Shown here in pieces: positions 9,990 through 18,193 of a stretch of DNA of 64,000 nucleotides. The notes below the pieces were generated by a model. That model was not told where the DNA came from. It saw only the letters and a list, made by a program, of their open reading frames with translations, and did no database searches. Source of the stretch: BPGX01 sp035405785 (GTDB lineage Bacteria > Bacteroidota > Bacteroidia > B-17B0 > Aurantibacillaceae); NCBI GenBank assembly GCA_035405785.1, contig DAONJS010000007.1:88590-152589 (forward strand), written 5' to 3'. A program made the translations under genes and the position numbers. The number at the start of each line of letters is the position of its first letter. Position 1 is the first letter of the stretch.

Positions 9990-9997
9990 CAAAAATA
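9990..9997 (-). promoter_or_regulatory. TAnnTTTG promoter box for the giant adhesin gene
   Basis: Minus-strand TATTTTTG exact consensus match, about 40 nt upstream of the ATG at 9950. Confidence 0.65.
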
Positions 9998-10047
9998 ATT
10001 AAATTTTTTTTGTCTTACCATAAAAATAATTATCGTGCCAAAGATTG

Positions 10048-10917
10048 TTAAATTTTTTCTTTTGATAATTTCCATCTTTTATGAGACCATAACCAAAATT
10101 CCGGATATTCTTTAATACTTTGTTCTAAATCTTTCATAAATTGGGTCATAATTGGATATTCAATTTTTTCATTTATCTGTATTTTTTTTGCATCTATAAA
10201 ATAATATCCTTTTTTATACTTTACAGGATATACTATTACGGTTACAGGAATAGCATTAATTTTTTGAGTAATTTTTTCGGGACCATAATAAACGGCGGTA
10301 TATTGATTGAGAAATTTTGTCCAAAATGAATTTTGGAGTGAAGGACTTTGGTCTGCAATGAATGCAAATACATTAGATTGATGTTGCTGGCTTAACATAA
10401 ATTTTGGTGCGGCATTCATTGGTAAAAGTTGCGTGCCCATTCGGCTTCTTATTTTTTTCATTATTTTGTCAAATGTTTTGTTAGATAAGGGATGATAAAC
10501 TACATATAATTTTTGTGGAAAATAAAGATTAAATGCTGCTCCCGCCCATTCCCAATTTCCAAAATGTCCCATTAGGGCAACAATATTTTTATTTTGTGAA
10601 TAATTTTTTTGAAAAATTTCTTTGAATGAGTCAGAAAATTGACATCTTTTTGCCAATTCATTTTTAGATATAGAACATAGTTTCAAAGTTTCAACTATCC
10701 ATTGAACAAAAAAGCGATAGAATTTTTTTTCTATTTGAATAATTTCGGATAATTTTTTTTCAGGGAATGAATTCAATAAATTTTTTCTTACTACATCTCT
10801 GCGGTAGCGAATGATATAATACAAAATGAAAGCAAAAACATCTGAAATAAAATATAATACAGGTAGTGGTAATAAGGATAAAAGATAAATGCAAGAGTAT
10901 GTAATGTAGTAAAGCAT
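10048..10917 (-). CDS. Lipid A biosynthesis-type (LpxL/HtrB-like) lysophospholipid acyltransferase
   Basis: 289 residues. N-terminal hydrophobic helix at about 5-35. The catalytic HxxxxE-type motif is in ALMGHFGNWEWAG (His and Glu spaced by four residues, near 117-122). The family block IADQSPS is near 185 and the Arg/Lys-rich C-terminus ends with WLWSHKRWK. These enzymes transfer secondary acyl chains onto lipid A at the inner membrane. Its start overlaps the stop of the methyltransferase-glycosyltransferase fusion by one base, linking it to the glycan cluster. It could instead acylate another glycolipid such as a flexirubin or ornithine lipid; the LpxL reading is the simplest. Confidence 0.88.
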   Translation of the reverse strand: MLYYITYSCIYLLSLLPLPVLYFISDVFAFILYYIIRYRRDVVRKNLLNSFPEKKLSEIIQIEKKFYRFFVQWIVETLKLCSISKNELAKRCQFSDSFKEIFQKNYSQNKNIVALMGHFGNWEWAGAAFNLYFPQKLYVVYHPLSNKTFDKIMKKIRSRMGTQLLPMNAAPKFMLSQQHQSNVFAFIADQSPSLQNSFWTKFLNQYTAVYYGPEKITQKINAIPVTVIVYPVKYKKGYYFIDAKKIQINEKIEYPIMTQFMKDLEQSIKEYPEFWLWSHKRWKLSKEKI

Positions 10918-12341
10918 TAAATAAATTTACATTTTCTGCTTGCAAACAAACACATTTTCAATAAAATTAAGCCGTGTTTAAACCGTGAGATATTAGTAGT
11001 GCCGTAAGTTCTTTCTCTGTAGCGAATAGGCACTTCTACTATTTTGAGATTAAGTTTATGTGCTCCAAAAAGTAAATCAAAATCTCCAAAGGGGTCAAAA
11101 TCTCCAAAATAATTGCGGTTTTTAATTAATTTTTCATAATCATTTTTGAATAAAACTTTTGTGCCACAAAGAGTATCTTTGAATCTTTGTTCTAATAAGA
11201 AAGAAAATAACCAACTGAAAAAATGATTGCCTAAGTAATTCAAAAAACGCATTGCTCCTTTTTCCATTGGATAAACAAGACGAGTGCCGTTAATAAAATC
11301 ACCTTTGTTTTGAACAATGGCATTGTAAAACTTTGGTAAATCTTCAGGTGGAACAGTTAAGTCAGCATCTAAAATCATTAATATATCTCCAGAAGCGTGT
11401 TTAAATCCTTCTCTTACAGCATCGGCTTTGCCCTTTCCGGGTTGTTTGAAAATTTTGATGTCGTGTGTTTCTTTATATTTTTCTTTTACCTGTTGGATAA
11501 CTTCCCATGTATTATCGGTGCTATTTCCTTCTACAAAAATGAGTTCTGTGTGTCTGCCCATTTTAGGTGTTCTTAAAACTGCGGCTTCAATATTACCTGC
11601 TTCATTTCTGGCAGGTATAACAACAGATACGATATATTCTTCATTAGTATTTTCGCAAGGTAATTTTTTAGCAAATGAAAAATGATTAATGTTGAAGTAA
11701 CGAATAAGTGGAAGTTTTGCAAGATATTTATTGATAAAGGTAGAAAGCAAAGGAATATAAAATGGGAAAAGAGTTTGTCGGGAATTGCGATAAACTTCAA
11801 AGCCAGCAAGGTATAGCAGGTTATTGACATCATTACTTGTAAGCCAGTTTTGAATGGGGGCTTTTGATTTGATGCCAATTAGTTCAGAAAATTTGATAAT
11901 GGGTTCCCAAAAAGAGTTGTAATACTGAATGATAATTTTTGTGCGAGAGTGAGAAATTTTATGTAGTTGTTCTAAAAACTTTTGTATATCTTCAATAAAG
12001 CCAATGAGGTTGCTAATAATGATGAGGTCAAATTTTTTATTTAATTGAATGTTATTAGCATCCATTACAATGAAATCAATATTCAGGTGACCATATTTTT
12101 CTTTTGCCCATTTGATTTGTTCTTCTGAAAAATCAATACCTGTTTTGTCTTTACCTTTTACTTTTGCAATTAAATCGCCACTTCCACAACCTATTTCAAG
12201 CACAGTATCATCTTCGTGTGTAAAATACTGAATGTAATTAGTTATTTCATTCCAATAGTAAGCATTGATAGTTCTTTTTTTTCTTTTTAGAGCAAGAGCG
12301 TTGAAGTAATTTATGATGTCTTGTTTCATATTTTTGAGCAA
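10917..12341 (-). CDS. Bifunctional class I methyltransferase / family 2 glycosyltransferase fusion
   Basis: 474 residues, two complete domains in one frame. Residues about 1-215 are a class I SAM methyltransferase: the glycine-rich loop VLEIGCGSGDLIAK, the acidic TGIDFSEEQI and the FDLIIISNLI strand are all present. Residues about 235-474 are a GT2 (GT-A fold) glycosyltransferase of the dolichyl-phosphate-mannose-synthase type: SVVIPARNEAGNIEAAV, ILDADLTVPPEDL (DxD-like) and FGDFDLLFGAHKL. It overlaps the acyltransferase start by 1 nt and the upstream FkbM gene by 16 nt. Likely makes a polyprenyl-linked or surface sugar and methylates the same or a neighbouring residue; the acceptor is unknown. 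Confidence 0.9.
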   Translation of the reverse strand: MLKNMKQDIINYFNALALKRKKRTINAYYWNEITNYIQYFTHEDDTVLEIGCGSGDLIAKVKGKDKTGIDFSEEQIKWAKEKYGHLNIDFIVMDANNIQLNKKFDLIIISNLIGFIEDIQKFLEQLHKISHSRTKIIIQYYNSFWEPIIKFSELIGIKSKAPIQNWLTSNDVNNLLYLAGFEVYRNSRQTLFPFYIPLLSTFINKYLAKLPLIRYFNINHFSFAKKLPCENTNEEYIVSVVIPARNEAGNIEAAVLRTPKMGRHTELIFVEGNSTDNTWEVIQQVKEKYKETHDIKIFKQPGKGKADAVREGFKHASGDILMILDADLTVPPEDLPKFYNAIVQNKGDFINGTRLVYPMEKGAMRFLNYLGNHFFSWLFSFLLEQRFKDTLCGTKVLFKNDYEKLIKNRNYFGDFDPFGDFDLLFGAHKLNLKIVEVPIRYRERTYGTTNISRFKHGLILLKMCLFASRKCKFI

Positions 12342-13069
12342 TATAAATGGTAATTTACATCTGGCGAATAAGATAAATTATTTTCAATGTTTGTAGTCGG
12401 CAATAATTTTCCATTATTGAATAAATAGATATTGAAGTTTAAATCTTTAAGCAAGTTGATAATTTGAATAGGTTGAATACCTGTTTTTTGAATTCCATAA
12501 GGCCAAAATTCCATAAATAATTTTATGTTGATATTATTTTTCAAAGTATTTGTCATTCCTGATAATGCATAGTATTCATACCCTTGAATATCCATTTTAA
12601 TAAAATCAACTTTTGAAATTTTATTCAATGATAAAAAGTCATCTAATGAAAAAGCATTTACAATATCAAGTGGAGAATCTGTTTTTTTTGTAGGATATGT
12701 TCTGAAATCAACATTTAAGCCAAATTCTGATGGGTAAATTTTAATTGTGTCAGTTTTATCAGAAATGGCAGCATTTATACATTGAACATTTTTTAAATGC
12801 TTTGTATTTTGTAATAATTTTTGAAAATTATTTTTTTCTGGTTCAAAAGCAAAAACTCTTCCTGCATCATTAACTATTTTTGAAAAAAGTATAGAGTAAA
12901 AACCTATATTAGCACCTATATCAACAACAAAATTATTATTTTCAATTACAGATTTAAAAAATAATATCTCATTTTTTTCAAATATATTTTTGTATGTAAA
13001 ATACAATGGCTTGTAAATGCTATAAGAATTTTTGTAAAGAATTTCTCCTAATTTTTGTGCTAAAAACAT
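12326..13069 (-). CDS. FkbM family SAM-dependent methyltransferase
   Basis: 247 residues. SAM-binding loop FVVDIGANIGFYSILFS near residue 50, the acidic FAFEPEKNNF strand, and the FkbM hallmark KVDFIKMDIQGYEYYALSGM near 155-175. FkbM enzymes O-methylate polyketides and, in bacterial envelope clusters, sugar hydroxyls. It overlaps the next gene by 16 nt and is 3 nt from the membrane glycosyltransferase upstream, so this is one transcription unit for making and decorating a glycan. Methylation target is inferred. Confidence 0.9.
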   Translation of the reverse strand: MFLAQKLGEILYKNSYSIYKPLYFTYKNIFEKNEILFFKSVIENNNFVVDIGANIGFYSILFSKIVNDAGRVFAFEPEKNNFQKLLQNTKHLKNVQCINAAISDKTDTIKIYPSEFGLNVDFRTYPTKKTDSPLDIVNAFSLDDFLSLNKISKVDFIKMDIQGYEYYALSGMTNTLKNNINIKLFMEFWPYGIQKTGIQPIQIINLLKDLNFNIYLFNNGKLLPTTNIENNLSYSPDVNYHLYCSKI

Positions 13070-13072
13070 AAA

Positions 13073-14767
13073 TTATTCATCATATTTAAATTCAAAAACA
13101 TAGCAAGGTTCAACTTCACCTTCTGTATGAATTAATTTTAATTTTTGTGGATATTTTTTTGAAATGGGTTCTAATATATTATCTATCGTATTAATGTATT
13201 GGCCTGTATTTTTTGTTGGGTCAATTCTTAATCGCGGCATTAAAATATGAGTAACACCATTTTGTTTAAAGAATGCTAATGCACTATCAGGATTGGATTG
13301 ATTAGTAGTTTCATCTTTTTTAATAACACTATAAATTGGAAAGAATTTTCTTTTGCCATAAATAAAACTCATAGGTGCTTTTCTGCTTGCTACATAAGCA
13401 TTAGGGGGTAAATTTTTTCCGCACCATTCGCTTGCTTTCAAAAAGTTTTGCCAATCGGGAGTGTATCCGTAATAAATATCGCCTTGAAAGTTTTTTAGAG
13501 TGATAGGTAAGTTTGTAATTGTTCTTTTAAAAGTTGAGAGTATAATTGAAACAGATAAAATTAAAACTGTCAGTAAAGAAATTAATTTCCAAAAATTAGA
13601 ACGGAGAAACTTTTCAAATAAATAAAAGTAAATAATGAACATAAAAGGCATTCCAACGAGAACAAATCTTGGCTGATCCCATCTGGTTTGTAATACAAAG
13701 AAAGTAGAACCTAATAATGCAGTGCAATAAACACCTACAAATCCAATGAGATATTTTCTATTTCTAAATGCAATGATTGTTCCTAAAATCAAAGCCGTCC
13801 ACATCATTAGTGGAAATAACATATTGGTTGATGTGTTATCTTCAGATTTTAAACCTAAAATTTGAAAAAATCTTTTACTAAAATATAATTCAGTGTTTCC
13901 AAAAAATCTTTCTACAAATCCCCAAAAATCATCATATCCTTGAGAAGCATCGTAAGGGTCTTTTTGAAGTAAAATATTAGATTGACTACCGTATTGATTA
14001 GTGGTGGCATCTTTCCAGATTAATTTAATTGCAATTCTAAAAATAACCTGAAAAATGCCGTAAAATGCAAGAAAGTAAGGAATTTTTTTTCTGTATGGTT
14101 TAATTAAGTATAAAAAAATAACAATAGCTGGAACAACAGAAATGGATATATTTCTTGTAATGTTTAATAGAAAAACGAAAAATGATAGTAACAAGATATT
14201 TTTAATAGATTTTTTTTCATCTAATTTATCGGTAATGACTAAAACACGGCTTAAATAATAAACCATACCAAATTGTATAAACATATACATTTGTTCAGTA
14301 AAGGTCATTGAAGAAAAATAAATCATTAAATGATTAATTGATAAAAATAACATTAAAAACATAAAAAACACATTAGGAATTATTCCTTTGAAAGTTTTAA
14401 AAGCAAAGTAAATAGTTCCAATGTGAAAAAAAACATTAAATAATTTGAAAATAAATATATTAAATCCAAAAATTTTCATTAAAAAAGCAAGAAACATTGG
14501 ATATAGAGGAGCATTGGCAGTGTAGAAATATTTTGGAAATTCATTAATAAATCTGTATGCGGCTTCTATGTATAGAGCATCGTCGTGAGCTTCGCTGATT
14601 TTAAAATTAAAATTAAGGAAGTCAAAAATAAGTGTGAGTAGTAGAAAAATTACTAATAATTTATTTTCTGAAATACTTTCAATTTTTTTATTCCATTTAT
14701 CAAATAAACTAATTTTATTTTTTGTCTGTGATTTGGTAGAGGTAGAAATTTTCTTTTTTTCTTTCAT
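13073..14767 (-). CDS. GT39/ArnT-like polytopic membrane glycosyltransferase
   Basis: 564 residues with about 10-12 membrane helices between residues 40 and 410 and a soluble periplasmic C-terminal domain (about 415-564). The first external loop carries SEAHDDALYIEAAYRF, where the adjacent acidic residues fit the catalytic Asp of GT-C (PMT/ArnT-like) transferases using polyprenyl-phosphate sugars. A second loop motif NAPLYPMFLAFLMK is also typical. These enzymes add sugars to lipid A, proteins or glycans on the periplasmic side. The GT2 partner two genes downstream could make its polyprenyl-phosphate donor. The first ~25 residues are Lys/Ser-rich and cytoplasmic. Confidence 0.82.
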   Translation of the reverse strand: MKEKKKISTSTKSQTKNKISLFDKWNKKIESISENKLLVIFLLLTLIFDFLNFNFKISEAHDDALYIEAAYRFINEFPKYFYTANAPLYPMFLAFLMKIFGFNIFIFKLFNVFFHIGTIYFAFKTFKGIIPNVFFMFLMLFLSINHLMIYFSSMTFTEQMYMFIQFGMVYYLSRVLVITDKLDEKKSIKNILLLSFFVFLLNITRNISISVVPAIVIFLYLIKPYRKKIPYFLAFYGIFQVIFRIAIKLIWKDATTNQYGSQSNILLQKDPYDASQGYDDFWGFVERFFGNTELYFSKRFFQILGLKSEDNTSTNMLFPLMMWTALILGTIIAFRNRKYLIGFVGVYCTALLGSTFFVLQTRWDQPRFVLVGMPFMFIIYFYLFEKFLRSNFWKLISLLTVLILSVSIILSTFKRTITNLPITLKNFQGDIYYGYTPDWQNFLKASEWCGKNLPPNAYVASRKAPMSFIYGKRKFFPIYSVIKKDETTNQSNPDSALAFFKQNGVTHILMPRLRIDPTKNTGQYINTIDNILEPISKKYPQKLKLIHTEGEVEPCYVFEFKYDE

Positions 14768-14772
14768 AATGT

Positions 14773-15498
14773 TTATGCTTTTTCGCCGTAAATAATTACA
14801 GAACCAGCAATTTCTTTTATTAAAGGAATTTTTTCTAATAATAATGACATTTTAAAAACTACAGGAATTAAGAATTTTGGTGTTATTGGATGAAGAAAAT
14901 CGTATGGAAATATATTTACATTTTTAAATCCTATATTTTCCATTTTCTTTTTGAATTGCCATCTTACAATGGCTGTCTCATCAGGTGAATCGCCTAACCA
15001 TTTTTTAATAAACGGAACATTTTTTTGAATAAAAATTTGAGGATTAATCATATTAGGTTCTGCAAAAACCATTCTGCCGCCAGGTTTCAAAACTCTGAAA
15101 ATTTCTTTTAAAGATAAATCTAAATCTAAATGGTGTATAACAGAACTCCCATAAACTACATCAAATGTATTATTACTAAATGATGTATTCATTGCATTTT
15201 CTTCAATAAACTCAACGGGCAAATTTCTTTTTTGAGCTAACTCTAATAAATCTTTTGACAAATCTATAGCTGTAATTTTACATTTTGTTTTATTATATAT
15301 TTTTTCTGTAAACAAACCTGAACCACAGCCAATTTCTAAACAATAATCTGTATTTTTAATATTTGCAGTTGAAATTAGTAAATCAGATCTTCTTTCTGCC
15401 CTTACTTTTCCTGATGGAGTTCCCCATCCCCATATATCTTCAGCGTTTTCTTTAATTTTTTTGCCGTGTTCTATTTCATTTATCAATCTTTTATCCAT
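14773..15498 (-). CDS. Class I SAM-dependent methyltransferase (Methyltransf_11 type)
   Basis: 241 residues. Motif I is CLEIGCGSGLFTEKIY (near 53-68), motif II ITAIDLSKDLLELAQ, then VVYGSSVIHHLDLDLSLKEI and LKPGGRMVFAEPN, the standard small-molecule methyltransferase order. First gene of the glycan run 10.0-15.5 kb, 5 nt from the GT39-like gene. The substrate may be a lipid or sugar; the sequence alone does not say. A weak promoter-like TATTATTG (15512-15519) lies just upstream with one mismatch to TAnnTTTG. Confidence 0.88.
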   Translation of the reverse strand: MDKRLINEIEHGKKIKENAEDIWGWGTPSGKVRAERRSDLLISTANIKNTDYCLEIGCGSGLFTEKIYNKTKCKITAIDLSKDLLELAQKRNLPVEFIEENAMNTSFSNNTFDVVYGSSVIHHLDLDLSLKEIFRVLKPGGRMVFAEPNMINPQIFIQKNVPFIKKWLGDSPDETAIVRWQFKKKMENIGFKNVNIFPYDFLHPITPKFLIPVVFKMSLLLEKIPLIKEIAGSVIIYGEKA

Positions 15499-15673
15499 TA
15501 ATTTTTTTGCACAATAATAGAAAATATTTTTCTGTATTTTTGAATAAATTAAAAGTATTTAATATCTTAAAAAATCAAACAATGACTTAAAAATATGAAT
15601 AAAATTGATGATAAAAGATTTAAACAACTAAGCAAAAACTTAAGTTACTTTTTAGCAATTTAAGATAATAATC

Positions 15674-17002
15674 TTAATCAATTTTTACAAATTTGAATGG
15701 CTGTCCATTAATTGTCATTATATAAAATCCTGAATCTAATTCTGAAACATCTATATAATTTGATTTTAATAAATGTTCATGTTTAATCTTTTTGCCATTT
15801 ATATTAAAAATTTCAATCTCAAAAGATTGATTAGGATATTGACTATTGACATAAATTTTATCTCTGGATGGATTTGGATAAATAATAAAGTTATTACTAC
15901 TATTATTAATCTCACTAACATTAACTGAAGAACAAACTATATTAACTTTATCCAAAAAATTACCTATAGCAGAATTCCCTCCAGCTGCAGAAATTGATAC
16001 AAATCTTATTCGATAATTATTTCCTAACCCAGTAGGTATTGTATAATTAATTGTATAGTATCCCCATGATGTATTTCCATCACTAAAATTACCAAGTGAG
16101 GTATATGGACCGCCAACTGGACCTATTTCAACACCCATTACATCAACCCCTTGTCTTCCTCTATGAGCAAAACTAATAATTATATTTTTACCAGGAGTAA
16201 TATTAAAATCTTGATAAACTGCTGCCTGCATGTATGCATTTAATTCAATAAAATAATTGCCAGAATATGCTGGGACACTATAATTACCAGATTTCCAAAA
16301 TTCAAAGTAACCATCGGATGCAGTTGTGTGCCAACATGGAACAGAGCTGTCTTGTATCATTCCAATAGTATTACCAGTGTAACCCAACTCAAAATCTCCA
16401 TTACATATAAAATTACAAGTCGTATCGACTTGTGTGCTATCACAATTTTTGGTAATTAAAACGGCATCTAAAAAATTGCCTGCTGCTGGATTCCCTCCTG
16501 TTGCAGAAATAGAAACAAATCTAACCTCATAATTTCCAGATGTTGGAACATTGTAGTTTAATGTATAATATCCCCAATTTGTATTTCCATCTGAAAATGT
16601 TCCTAATGATGTATATGGACCACCAGAAGGACCTATTTCAACACCCATTACATCTACTCCGTACCTTCCTCTATGTGCAAACTTTATATTAATATTATCA
16701 CCACTATTTACATTGATATTTTGAAAGAGTGTTGACATAAAATAAGCATTTAATTCTACGAATTGATTACCTGAGTACGCTGGCACTGAATTATAACCAT
16801 TATGCCAAACTTCTATAATATGGTCTGGTGCTGTAGTTTGCCAACAAGGCACCACACTATCATCTACCATACTTACCGTAGTACCATAAATTACATCTTC
16901 AAAATCTCCATTACAGGAAAGCGTGCATGTTGAAGTTTGAGAATGTAAAATTAACTCACCAAAAACAATTACCCCCATTGTTAGTAGATTTCTTTTTTTC
17001 AT
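15674..17002 (-). CDS. Secreted protein with two duplicated galactose-binding-like domains and T9SS type A sorting domain
   Basis: 442 residues. Signal peptide about 1-22. Two tandem copies of a domain of about 165 residues follow (about 25-190 and 195-365). Each starts CNGDFE, contains VPCW, PAYSGN, ELNAY, FAHRGR, GVDVMGVEIGP, GGPYTSLG and RFVSIS, and ends with GNFLD. The pattern resembles DUF642-like jelly-roll domains. The last ~75 residues form a type A sorting domain: NFIIYPNPSRDKIYV, FNINGKKI, DSGFYIMTI and FKFVKID, so it is probably exported by the type IX system. No enzymatic residues are evident; carbohydrate binding is an inference. Confidence 0.88.
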   Translation of the reverse strand: MKKRNLLTMGVIVFGELILHSQTSTCTLSCNGDFEDVIYGTTVSMVDDSVVPCWQTTAPDHIIEVWHNGYNSVPAYSGNQFVELNAYFMSTLFQNINVNSGDNINIKFAHRGRYGVDVMGVEIGPSGGPYTSLGTFSDGNTNWGYYTLNYNVPTSGNYEVRFVSISATGGNPAAGNFLDAVLITKNCDSTQVDTTCNFICNGDFELGYTGNTIGMIQDSSVPCWHTTASDGYFEFWKSGNYSVPAYSGNYFIELNAYMQAAVYQDFNITPGKNIIISFAHRGRQGVDVMGVEIGPVGGPYTSLGNFSDGNTSWGYYTINYTIPTGLGNNYRIRFVSISAAGGNSAIGNFLDKVNIVCSSVNVSEINNSSNNFIIYPNPSRDKIYVNSQYPNQSFEIEIFNINGKKIKHEHLLKSNYIDVSELDSGFYIMTINGQPFKFVKID

Positions 17003-17029
17003 AATTTTTAGTTTTAATGGTTAGTGCTG

Positions 17030-17037
17030 CAAATATA
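17030..17037 (-). promoter_or_regulatory. TAnnTTTG promoter box for the duplicated-domain T9SS cargo
   Basis: Minus-strand TATATTTG, 28 nt upstream of the ATG at 17002. Confidence 0.65.
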
Positions 17038-17120
17038 ATTAAAAAAAAGCAAAATTTCAAAATTAATTTCTTCAAAAAAAATTACACTTTATTCCCTATT
17101 TTTTTACGACCTTTGCGAGA

Positions 17121-17128
17121 TATATTTG
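17121..17128 (+). promoter_or_regulatory. dusB promoter box TATATTTG, near-leaderless
   Basis: Exact TAnnTTTG match ending only 6 nt before the ATG at 17135. With transcription starting a few bases after the box, the mRNA would have almost no 5' leader. Confidence 0.65.
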
Positions 17129-17134
17129 TATTTA

Positions 17135-18193
17135 ATGAAAATTGGTAATGTTGATATTTCTGATTTCCCTTTGTTGCTCGCACCAATGGAAGATGTGAGT
17201 GATCCTCCTTTTCGTTTTGTTTGTAAGCAAAATGGTGCAGATATTGTATTTACTGAATTTATTAGCAGTGAAGGACTTATTCGTGATGCTATAAAGAGCA
17301 AGAAAAAGTTAGATATTTTTGAACACGAAAGACCAATAGGTATTCAAATTTTTGGAGGAGATGAAGAATCATTAGCATTAGCCGCAAAGATTGTTGAAAC
17401 AGCACAGCCCGATTTTTTGGACATTAACTTTGGTTGCCCTGTAAAAAAAGTAGTTTGCAGAGGTGCAGGGGCAGGCGTGTTGAAGGATGTGAAATTAATG
17501 GAACGATTAACTCGTGCAGTTGTCAATTCTGTTCAAATTCCAGTAACAGTTAAAACTCGTCTTGGATGGGATGAAAAAAGTATCAACGTTTTAGAAGTAG
17601 CATTAAGATTACAAGATGCAGGTATCAAAGCATTAAGTATTCACGCACGCACGAGAACGCAAATGTATAAAGGCGTTGCCAACTGGGAATACATCAAACA
17701 AGTCAAAGAACATCCTGATATTGAGATTCCTATTTTTGGAAATGGAGATATTGATTCGCCACAAAAAGCAAAAGAATATAAAGAAAGATATAAGGTTGAT
17801 GGTATTATGATTGGTCGTGCAAGCATTGGCTATCCGTGGATTTTTAGAGAAATTAAACATTATTTTCAAACGGGTGAATTATTGCCACCACCTTCATTGC
17901 AAGAAAGAATTGAAGTTTGTAAAACACATTTTTTGAAATCTATTGAATGGAAAGGTGAAAAATTAGGCGTGTTAGAAATGAGAAGGCATTATGCAAATTA
18001 TTTTAAGGGCATTCCTTATTTCAAACCTATTCGTCATCAATTAGTAACAGAAAATGATGTGAATAAAATTTTGGAAATTCTTGAATCTATTCCTGAAAAA
18101 TTACAACAATTGCAACAAGAAGGTGATGTGTCCGTTATATTATCAGATGAAGATAAATTTTCAGATAATTCCGAAATGTATTTTGATGTTTAA
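17135..18193 (+). CDS. dusB: tRNA-dihydrouridine synthase
   Basis: 352 residues from ATG 17135. FMN-dependent TIM-barrel enzyme that reduces uridine to dihydrouridine in tRNA D-loops. Motifs: LLLAPMEDVSDPPFRF at the start of the barrel, INFGCPVKK with the catalytic Cys, GAGAGVL, SIHARTRTQMYKG, PIFGNGDI and the FMN-phosphate loop IMIGRASIGYPWIF. The C-terminal helical tRNA-binding domain is present; full family length. An in-frame TTG nine bases earlier is the end of the promoter box and was rejected as a start. The stop overlaps the start of the next gene, so the two are coupled. Confidence 0.93.
   Translation: MKIGNVDISDFPLLLAPMEDVSDPPFRFVCKQNGADIVFTEFISSEGLIRDAIKSKKKLDIFEHERPIGIQIFGGDEESLALAAKIVETAQPDFLDINFGCPVKKVVCRGAGAGVLKDVKLMERLTRAVVNSVQIPVTVKTRLGWDEKSINVLEVALRLQDAGIKALSIHARTRTQMYKGVANWEYIKQVKEHPDIEIPIFGNGDIDSPQKAKEYKERYKVDGIMIGRASIGYPWIFREIKHYFQTGELLPPPSLQERIEVCKTHFLKSIEWKGEKLGVLEMRRHYANYFKGIPYFKPIRHQLVTENDVNKILEILESIPEKLQQLQQEGDVSVILSDEDKFSDNSEMYFDV

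Noticed and set aside
18081..18185. Start of the thioredoxin-fold protein at 18081
   Set aside because: That would bury the first 35 codons inside dusB; the ATG at 18186 overlaps the dusB stop and precedes the signal peptide.
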